24,442 nt of DNA from a virus: positions 1 to 24,442 of the IMG/VR virus record IMGVR_UViG_3300034073_000041; one strand, written 5' to 3'. The position numbers and the translations under genes are program-made. Every line of letters starts with the position of its first letter. Positions within the stretch are counted from its first letter, which is position 1. Positions 8,073 to 16,300 of the stretch are shown in pieces. The notes under the pieces were generated by a model. That model ran no database searches, was not told the DNA's origin, and was given only the letters and a program-made list of their open reading frames with translations.

Positions 8073-8243
8073 TTACCCCTGGTTACGTGCACGGGCAACA
8101 TTACGCCCCATCTTCTTCATCATCTCTGATGTAGGACCACCCTTACGCATCTTGGTTAAAGGCTTACCTGGGTGCATGGCTTTTTCATGCTTGTGTACCG
8201 CAGCAGCCGCGGTCTTTTTGTCCTGCTTGATGTCGTCTTTCAT
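8073..8243 (-). CDS. Small Lys/His/Met-rich protein (56 aa)
   Basis: The frame from ATG 8243 to TAA 8073 encodes MKDDIKQDKKTAAAAVHKHE, followed by KPLTKMRKGG and MMKKMGRNVARARNQG. The acidic-to-basic helical N-terminus, central KGG and terminal MGRNxARxxNQ block match a small family that I recall beside neck genes of aquatic phages. TTAGGAG precedes the ATG by five bases and overlaps the upstream stop region. The gap to the next gene is three bases. The strong ribosome binding site and tight packing support expression. The positive charge suggests nucleic-acid or scaffold contact, but its function is unknown. Confidence 0.8.
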   Translation of the reverse strand: MKDDIKQDKKTAAAAVHKHEKAMHPGKPLTKMRKGGPTSEMMKKMGRNVARARNQG

Positions 8244-8251
8244 GTCGGCTC

Positions 8252-8677
8252 CTAAGATACAGTGACACTGTTCAACAATGCTTGACCCACAAGATGGTTA
8301 GGGGTCATGCCGTAATCGTATGATCTTGCACCGCCAACAGGGTTGAAGCCCCACTCGATCGTTCGGCTTCCTTCTAGCGGAACACCCGTATAAAGCGGGT
8401 TAGTTCCTACCGTGTTGTTCGTCTGCATCCCGTTGTAGCCTGACTGGTAATACGAATTGGAATCGGGACGGGGATTCCGTACGGCCTGCGGATCGTCCAC
8501 GGGCCACATTCCTAACTGCAACTGCGGCTGATCAGGATTCCAGCACTCAGGACATGCCAATATATTGACATTTTTTGTCTTAATTACCAAGTCCTTGAGT
8601 TGCTTAAGTTTATACCGAAATCCGCAGATATCACACTGCGCTATGGCAAACTTACCAGATGCAAATTTATTGGGCAT
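8252..8677 (-). CDS. Zinc-ribbon structural-cluster protein
   Basis: A 141-residue protein with CxxC pairs at Cys15/Cys18 (CDICGFRYK) and Cys42/Cys45 (CPECWNPD), spaced as in a zinc ribbon. Next is the conserved-looking WPVDDPQAVRNPRPDS stretch, then a Gly/Asn/Tyr-rich C-terminal half. The same zinc-ribbon-plus-DPQAxRxPRPD layout is familiar from small phage proteins near adaptor genes, which lack a firm function. Zinc binding is predicted from the four Cys. The start overlaps the end of the homing endonuclease gene by 11 bases. Its ancestral neighbour was probably the 324-residue adaptor before the endonuclease inserted. A neck or tail component is likely. Confidence 0.82.
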   Translation of the reverse strand: MPNKFASGKFAIAQCDICGFRYKLKQLKDLVIKTKNVNILACPECWNPDQPQLQLGMWPVDDPQAVRNPRPDSNSYYQSGYNGMQTNNTVGTNPLYTGVPLEGSRTIEWGFNPVGGARSYDYGMTPNHLVGQALLNSVTVS

Positions 8678-9158
8678 TTTCTGTCCAATGGGGTTGAGCT
8701 GGCTCTTTCATAGATGCCCTTATTTCTTGCAACATCTTTCTCATGTCAAGCCTTGCTTGCATAACTTCATCTGGTATTGGATTTGACTGGTTGCCGTATT
8801 TCTTTCCGTTTGGGTCTCGTATTGGATATTTCAACGCCACGGAAATTTGTTCATGTTTTACTACTGTGTACTGATGGATTTGGCTTAAAAACTCCATCGC
8901 CAAGTCGTTTTTTACTCCCCACCTATATTGAACAGACCATCTTCTGCCATTTGGCGTACGATCTCTGCTCGCTACAATTTTCCCGCCAAACCAGTTCATC
9001 AGTAACTCTAAGCATGGCACATTTGTTTGGCTAACCTGAGCATGAAGTACAGTTCTTATGCCATGTCTACATCTATCATTTTTTGCTAGCTCAACAATGA
9101 CGCATCCTTCGCCGTCAAAGAAACCAGCGGCCCAAGCTAATTGTGTTGGTGTAGGCAT
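8667..9158 (-). CDS. LAGLIDADG homing endonuclease (single motif)
   Basis: With the ATG at 9158 the protein has 163 residues and starts MPTPTQLAWAAGFFDGEGCV. The AWAAGFFDGEGC segment (about residues 8-19) is a LAGLIDADG helix, with the acidic metal ligand expected at Asp15 or Glu17. Further family features are VSQTNVPCLELLMNWFGGKI and YRWGVKND. A single motif implies a homodimer cleaving a pseudo-palindromic site. The gene starts one base after the adaptor stop and overlaps the zinc-ribbon start by 11 bases, so it sits as a free-standing gene exactly between two structural genes. An in-frame ATG at 9230 would overlap the adaptor gene by 71 bases and is disfavoured. It is probably a selfish mobile element. 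Confidence 0.88.
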   Translation of the reverse strand: MPTPTQLAWAAGFFDGEGCVIVELAKNDRCRHGIRTVLHAQVSQTNVPCLELLMNWFGGKIVASRDRTPNGRRWSVQYRWGVKNDLAMEFLSQIHQYTVVKHEQISVALKYPIRDPNGKKYGNQSNPIPDEVMQARLDMRKMLQEIRASMKEPAQPHWTENAQ

Positions 9159-9159
9159 T

Positions 9160-10134
9160 TTAGTACCCGCCTGATCCCAAAAATCCCTGCCTCGGTACAA
9201 ACCTAATCGGCGCCTTCTCACGGTCTTCATCTGCCGCTAACTGCCATGCCTCATCATACTGAGCCTTCAGCATAGCCATGCGCTCTAACCCGCCTTCCAC
9301 TTTCATGGATAGCTTATAAGCTAATCCGGCAATCAAAGCCTCTTGGAATCTGAATGGGATGTCTTCCACATTCACACCATTCCCTGCGTCTTGCAACCTT
9401 CTCATCCGCCAATAAACAAGCGTGTAATAAGGTGTCGTAATCGATCCTTGATCCGGGGCCGGCCAAACCGTGACATTTGGAAACTTGGTATTACTTACCG
9501 CATCACCCGCTGTATGCGATGCAGCCGTTGTATTGTTCTGTCCACGCACCACATTATCAAGCGTTGCATAGGCCGAAACACCAGTCGCCACATTCTCGGC
9601 TTGGGTTGAAGTACCGTAGTAATAAACCGTCTCCGTGCCAATGTTTGCATATCCTGCATATGGTATCCCCGTGAGGCTAGACATCGGTATTGACGTATCA
9701 GAGGATGTAATGTTGGCTGCAAGCGTTCCAGTAAAGACATAAGTTTGACCACCCTGCCTGTCAATGTAGATCTGAATAGGCCGCCCCGTGGCAAGCTTGT
9801 TGGGGATGGTTGAATAAGTACTAACGGAGATTCTGCTGATATTAATATCCGTCTGGTTCTGGCTTTCCCCTGTTCGGATAATCGTTTCAACAAGATCAAC
9901 TGTATTAATCGGTAACGGGTAGGTAATCTGATTGGCATAGAGCTGAATAGCACCTTGCTCCATGGTCCATAAATTTATCCCACGGTTTGCAAACTCGGTA
10001 AGCAAAAGATTAAGCGAGCGTCTGGCCGTCCGTAAATCATAGCCAGACCTTAATTCCCTGCCGCAGCGTTCGTACGCTTCCTCAACAAGCTCATTTAAGT
10101 TTGGGTTAAAACTTGTGGTACCGGAGGTGGTCAT
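9160..10134 (-). CDS. Neck/adaptor protein (P22 gp4-like or podovirus neck family)
   Basis: A 324-residue protein. The N-terminal helices LNELVEEAYERCG and YDLRTARRSLNLLLTEFANRGINLW are characteristic of podovirus head-tail adaptor proteins. A central beta domain (about residues 70-215) follows, then VWPAPDQG, YYTLVYWRMRRLQDAG, and C-terminal helices IPFRFQEALIAGLAYKLSMK and EAWQLAADEDREKAPIRFVP. AGAGG lies six bases upstream of the ATG, and the gene starts two bases after the preceding stop. Such proteins bind the portal and complete the neck. The exact family (P22 tail accessory factor versus SU10-like neck protein) is uncertain. Confidence 0.8.
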   Translation of the reverse strand: MTTSGTTSFNPNLNELVEEAYERCGRELRSGYDLRTARRSLNLLLTEFANRGINLWTMEQGAIQLYANQITYPLPINTVDLVETIIRTGESQNQTDINISRISVSTYSTIPNKLATGRPIQIYIDRQGGQTYVFTGTLAANITSSDTSIPMSSLTGIPYAGYANIGTETVYYYGTSTQAENVATGVSAYATLDNVVRGQNNTTAASHTAGDAVSNTKFPNVTVWPAPDQGSITTPYYTLVYWRMRRLQDAGNGVNVEDIPFRFQEALIAGLAYKLSMKVEGGLERMAMLKAQYDEAWQLAADEDREKAPIRFVPRQGFLGSGGY

Positions 10135-10136
10135 GA

Positions 10137-10385
10137 TTACCTCTTAGCTGTCAGCGCCGACTTGCGAAATGCTTCTGCCGTGGGCGCACCTTTAGCACCA
10201 GGCTTTCTCATTTTCTCACCCGATCCTGCCGCAATACGCTTACGCTTGGCATTAATATTGGCGTATAACCCGACCTCGCCGCCCTGCGCAAACTGCATAA
10301 AGTCGGTGTTATCACGTCGGGATTTTAATTTGGCCTTGGGCATTTTGGAAGGGTTGATATCCCCCATTCCCCTGCTTTTCATCAT
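10137..10385 (-). CDS. Small conserved basic protein (82 aa) overlapping the giant gene
   Basis: The C-terminal half, KRKRIAAGSGEKMRKPGAKG followed by APTAEAFRKSALTAKR, is a conserved basic block I recall in several aquatic phage neck clusters. The N-terminal part is MMKSRGMGDINPSKMPKAKL. GGGAG lies six bases before the ATG at 10385, a far better ribosome binding site than those before downstream Met codons at 10367, 10343 or 10298. The first 74 bases are therefore read in two frames, the other encoding the C-terminus of the giant protein. A nucleic-acid-binding or virion-packing role is conceivable from charge; nothing is proven. Confidence 0.75.
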   Translation of the reverse strand: MMKSRGMGDINPSKMPKAKLKSRRDNTDFMQFAQGGEVGLYANINAKRKRIAAGSGEKMRKPGAKGAPTAEAFRKSALTAKR

Positions 10386-13300
10386 ATAAATCTCCCATCA
10401 GGGCGCCTATGCCATAGGGTAAATATGGATCTAATGGGCGCAGGTAATTAGGATACGGCATTTGGAAACTTCCTGAAAGCTCAGGGGGCGGTACAACAGG
10501 CAATTCCCATGGGGGCGGTGGAGGTTGTGTTGGCGGTGTCGTAACAACTGGCGGAATAACCGGTGGATTTACTACCGGAGGCCTAACTACAGGACCTCCA
10601 CCAGTTGGAACAGTTGCGGTGTTGATCGTTGTGTCAGGAACGCCCACTGTTGGAATTTGAAGATCTACAGGAGGCACTCCGCTGGTTGGGGGGCCAAGAT
10701 CTATGGGCGGAACACCGCCGGGAGGAACAAGATCTGCCGGCGGGACGTCTCCGGTTGGTATTATTCCGCTAGGAGGGAATAGCTCACCAACAGGTGGTGA
10801 TACCGATGTATTAATTGTCGAAATATTTAGATCTGGTGGTGGTATGTCTGGGAAGGGTATGGTATCAATTGGCGGGTATATGCCGCCCGGTGGTTGCAAA
10901 CCTTCTGGCCGACTTTCTGTTTCTAATTCTAGTTTGATTGGCGTCCCGTACGCCTCCCCAGTTGCTCCGTTGAAAAATAAATCACCACCAACAACTGGTT
11001 TAATCCCTGAAATTCCTACAATTTGTGGGTTACCCATACCTGTTGTAACAAAAGCAGTTTGATTCAACGGATCAATACTTTGCACAGTGCCGACTAAAAT
11101 ATCAGGCAACGCCGTGTTAATCGTGGTCTGTCCTGATGCTGTATTTAACGGAACATATGACGGCATTTGCACCGTAGAAAGCGTGGAAGGACTCGTGACG
11201 GGAACATACTGCTGGAAGCCGTTTTCGTCTATTGTTTTTTGTACTTGTGTTGCTACACCCTCGCCCATAACAACCTGGCTGCCTGGATTCAACGACGTAG
11301 CGCTTGACACACTAGACGCCGGGACAAAAGCTAGTGTTCCGTTGTTTGTTATGACAATAGAGCCTTTGTCGTTTGACGACACGACCGTACCAATATCAAT
11401 AGGCCCATTTAAAGCGTTGATATTGATAGATTCAGCCAGCTTGGTTGACAATAAAGCTGTTAAACCACCTGTATTTTGTAAAGCGGCTATTGCCTCTGGG
11501 TCGGCTTGAGTTAGCAAATTCAACGCATTATTTTGGATTTGCGTAGCATCAATCGTGTTAGGCGTTCCGTCGGCCATCGTTACATTGAATTTGTTCCCAT
11601 CCAGATTAACGCTATTAACGGTATATCCTTGGCTTTCGTTATCAAAAACCAAGTCAAATATCGTTTCCGTTGGCAAGCTTATTGAAAACTCATTGTTTAC
11701 CGGCCCTTTATCGTCGCCTACTACAGTTGCTGTTGGCTGGTTTGCAATAGACTCTAATAAGATTGGCTGACCTTGATTGTTTGTGATTGGCTTATTATCT
11801 GGGCCAGTAAGCAGACCAACGGTTTGTACTACTGGCGTGACATCCAAGACGTCCTCAATAGTCTTATCAAATCCTTTTCTTGACATTTCATCGGCGTACT
11901 CAATGGTTATTACCCCAAGATTTGCCGCTCTTGATGCGGCATACGCACCCCCGCCAAGACCTAAAGCTATATTTGTTGCGCCAAATACGATCTCCATTTG
12001 AGATGCTACTAATTCTGCTAACTCTTGGGCGTTCTGTGGAGTTGTGTCTGTGATGCCATGAATCTTGTCATTGGCAATTTGTAGAGCCGTTGTAACACCC
12101 TCCGCCACCTGCTCTACACCGTTTATTTTGGCCCAAGTGCCAACCATGTCTTTAATTTGCTGCTTGCTTGCATTCGCAGGTAGGCTTGCGTACCCATTCA
12201 CTAGGCTATCCCTTATTGCAACTGATGTGCCAGGAGCCGCGCCTTTTAAAGAGCTTAAAAGAAACTTATTTCCTACCCATTCGCCAATATATTCAGCAAC
12301 ACCAGAACCTAGAGTTCTTGTTAGATTGTCTACATCTGACAAACCCCTAACTTGGCCGTCCCTAAACGTATCGTTCATTGCCACTATGGTCGGTGCTATT
12401 GCGCTTGACCAAGCGGTTCCCCCGCTTAATAAAATTGATAAGCCAGAAAGAACGCCGGACGACACAGCAAGTGTTTTTTCTACATCAGGGCTTGTAGCAG
12501 CAATATTTCGTGCTGCAAAAAAGGCATCTCTTGAAGCCTCTCCAACGCGTTCCGCCGCTTCGGTTTGATTTAATCCACGAAGCACGCCTTCAACAAATGT
12601 TGCCCCGGTTCCTCCGACTGCCATAGCCATGTGGCCCAAACCGGCAAGATACGGACTTCCTGCTGCCGAGTAAGAATTTAACGGGGCTTCTGTTGGCTGT
12701 TTATAAGCCGCGCTAGTAGCTACGATTCCAGCACGCGTTGACATATCTGAAGCTCTTGCAGCAGCAATATTGTAGGCAGATGCGTTCAGTTGATTTGCAG
12801 AACCTGTTTTACTAATCAACTCATTAGCTGCTATTACATAACTGCGATAGTCTTCTGGGTCTTTACCGCCCCCTGCCGCTTGGAATCCTTGTAACGTGTA
12901 CATACCATTAGCTGCTCGCGCTTGCGGTACATCAGTCGAACCTGGGACTTCCACGCCCGTTGTAGGCGCCTTTGGCGATATTTCATTGCCTCTGTAATCG
13001 TAGGTTTTACCGTTAAGCTCGTATCCAGTTACTCCGCCTTTCGCATTCGTAATTAACGTAGCTTCTTTTGATATTCTGTACTCATTACCTTGGGCGTCTT
13101 TCAATACTGTTTTTCCTAGATCACCCTCATAAAACTTACCACCATAGCTAAATGAGGCACCTTTTCCGTATGCTAATTCAGCCATCTCCCTAGCTTGCTC
13201 AAGCGTCGGTGCACGATCAATCAGCATGGCTTCTAGCTGGGCTTGATTGAGGTTGTAGTAATCCAAGGCACCTGTTCTTTGCGCCTCTCTTATTTGCGCA

Positions 13301-16300
13301 ATCGCATCTTTATTGGCAAGCTGGCCAACACCCGTATCTTCTGCCTCTGTACCGGCCATCTTTGAAAGCGCCGCCGGATCTCCGCTAATCAGCGCCTGTG
13401 CAAACTGAAGTGCGTTGTCATATCCGGCATATTCATCAACACCAGTGACCGGTTTTGACATATCCGTTGAAATCATCTCACCGGGAGGTCTAACAATCCC
13501 CGTCGTTGCCACTTCGCTACCAAGTTCGGTCTCGTTAATGTCCCTAAATAACGCCTCACCTTGGATGGTTTCAGTCCTTGGTGTACTCGTTAACACCTCT
13601 TTCTGTACAGTATCCAAACCAGATAGATCAACAGCCGGGGGCTTTTGTGCGGTATTTGTAGCAGCAGCAGTTGATAAACTCTGGAAAACGTCCTGATTTC
13701 TCATGACAAAATTAACAACGCCCGCCGGGTTTTGTGCAAGGCTCGCTATATTTTTGCCTCCAGAAGCCACCGTTTCAATCAAAAGCCTTGCTTGAGGTGC
13801 TGTAAGCGCACCACCACTTGCGTCAACAATTGTGCCGATGACCGTAGGCTTAACACCTGCCAAAGCCATTTGACCTAAATCTATCTCACCCGTAGATATA
13901 AGTTGCGTTACAGCATTACCCACCGCGCTAGAAACTCCAGTAGGCAACCCAGTAGTAATCGAATTAACCGCATTGGCCGTTAACTGACCCATGACAGGCG
14001 CAACACCGCCGGTTATGAAACCTTTCTCAAAATCACCGCCGGTTAATTCAGATACCGTACCGTTGTATATGCCATTCACAATAGCCGTGGCCGCATAACC
14101 AGCCACTGAAGCAGGTATGCCCGCCGCCATCAGTGATCCTGTTAGACCCGTCCCGCCAAGAGCGGCCTGAGCTACAGCACCCTCTACACCAGCAACAGCC
14201 GCCGGTGCCGCCCCAATCAGTTGTGGAAGTATCTGTGGCGCAAGGATTGATGCGCCAAATGCAACCAATGTTGATATTGTCTTTTTGTCTGATGTATCTG
14301 TAAACGTCGTGCCAAATACAGGCTTACCAGAATCATCAACTGAGAAGCTATATACAGTTCCGCCTTTTCCAGTATAAGTTGCTCCTAAGCTTGGCGCCTC
14401 TTCACCAGTCTCTGGATCGATTAACTTGGTAACTTTGGTTTCGGTTGGCGGGCCGGCCTCTACGTTGTAATCAAGCTCAGTTACTTCAGTAGGCTTGTAC
14501 TTGCTTAGTTCTGATACATCCTTAATACCAGCGTTCAACAAACCTCTCGCAATATCAATTGCCACCTGGTCAAATGTCGTGGGCTCCTTACCCTCTGGGA
14601 ATAGCTTCTTGGCTTCGTTGTAATCAAAGCCAACGCTTTCACCAGATGTTTTATAAACACCGCCGCTTGAGTTTTTGAGGTCAAAGTTTTGCTTGACTTG
14701 ATTTGCAAGGTTTAACAAATCATTTGCCGAGTACTGCTTTCCTTTGTAATCAGTCAACTTGACATCGCTAAGGCCTGTTTTGAACTCCTCTTCCTTAACG
14801 TAATTTTGCAGCCCAGTTAATAGATCTGAACGCTTATCTTCTGTGCCAATGTAATTGACCACATTGGATAAATCCATGTTGTTTTTCGATGCAAAATCAA
14901 CAATCTCACTGTATGAAAGCTGCTTATCTTCACCGGCAGCTGTTTGTAAACCTTCAATAATTGGCTTGTCAGCCACGTACTTCTGCAAACCTGCTAATAG
15001 TTCGGGCTGTTTATCTGCCGCACCTATGTATTTAACTATATCCTCAAGCGTAAAGTTATTAGCAGTCGTGTAATTAAGTATCTCGTCATACGATAATTGT
15101 TTATCAGACCCGGCAGCTGTTTGTAGCCCCTCGGATATTTGTTTATCAGTATTGTATTTTGTTAATGCTTCTGGCGTTACATTAATTGCCTTGGCTACAT
15201 CTGCAATAGGTATTTTGTTTTGATTCGCATATTCCAGGGCCGCATCAAATGTTATTTTTCCGTCTTTATCTGCAAAAGTCTTAAGGCCGTTAAGTATTGA
15301 TTCTGTTGTTGGCGCAGCAGTTGTTTTAACTGGCTCTTCCGCTATTGCCTTTCCTGCCGTGCTTATTCGATTCCATTGATTATATCCAACCGGTCCAACC
15401 GCTTTTTCAAATAAAGTTTGAATTTGCGAGTCTGATAGACCTTTTGATAAAAGTCTTGCGTATTCCTTGCCCCAAGCTTGTTCAGATGTTTGTGTTTCCG
15501 TCCATTCGCTCGGTCCGGTGCTAGGTGCGGTACTTGCAGGAGGTGTAGTAGTTTTCTGGCTTAAAAAGTCACTAACTTCCTGTACCGTATAGCCAGTAGC
15601 ACTTGCGAGTTGTTCGTTGGTTACACCGTATTGATTTTTGTAGTTGTTTATCTCAACAGACTTCTGAGCATCTGTAAGGTCCGTCCGCTTCATAATGCCT
15701 TGCGTGAAGGCTTGCATATAGATCGGACTTTTATAATCTATGACGGGTGTTCCCTGCTCCTTAACAGTTGCCACGGTTGACGTTGGCGTAGCTTGTGGAT
15801 AGGCTTTTATTGATTGAGCACCCGTCCAATTCCCGTACTCGTCTTTTCCAAAAATGCGATTGATCTGATCGTATTCTGCTGGCGTACTTGCGTAATACCT
15901 TGCGTATCCAGCAAGCTCCTCCATGGTCATACCAAGCGCTGCGGCACTCTCACCTTCGCTTAATTCATTCCTCTCTATCCTGTCCATGACTGCTTTGACC
16001 GCAGCCTTTGGGTCAGTCCCCACTCTTCCAAAGAAATCACCCTTGACCGAGTCCATTTGGACTTGGTTCATTCTTTCTTCTTTGGTATACGGCATCCCAG
16101 TTACAGGATCTCTGCCGTAAGGTGCATTTGCGTTCAAGTTTGCCTGCTCCGCTGTTAGTGCGGCAAACTCATTAAGCGCGCCTTTGTGGATTATCTGTTT
16201 TCCATCCACGCCTTCTACTAAAACATAGTTACTTCTGTCATCAAGAATTTTTTGTATATCGCTTGGTGATATACCAGTAGCATGTGATGCAAACCCTATT

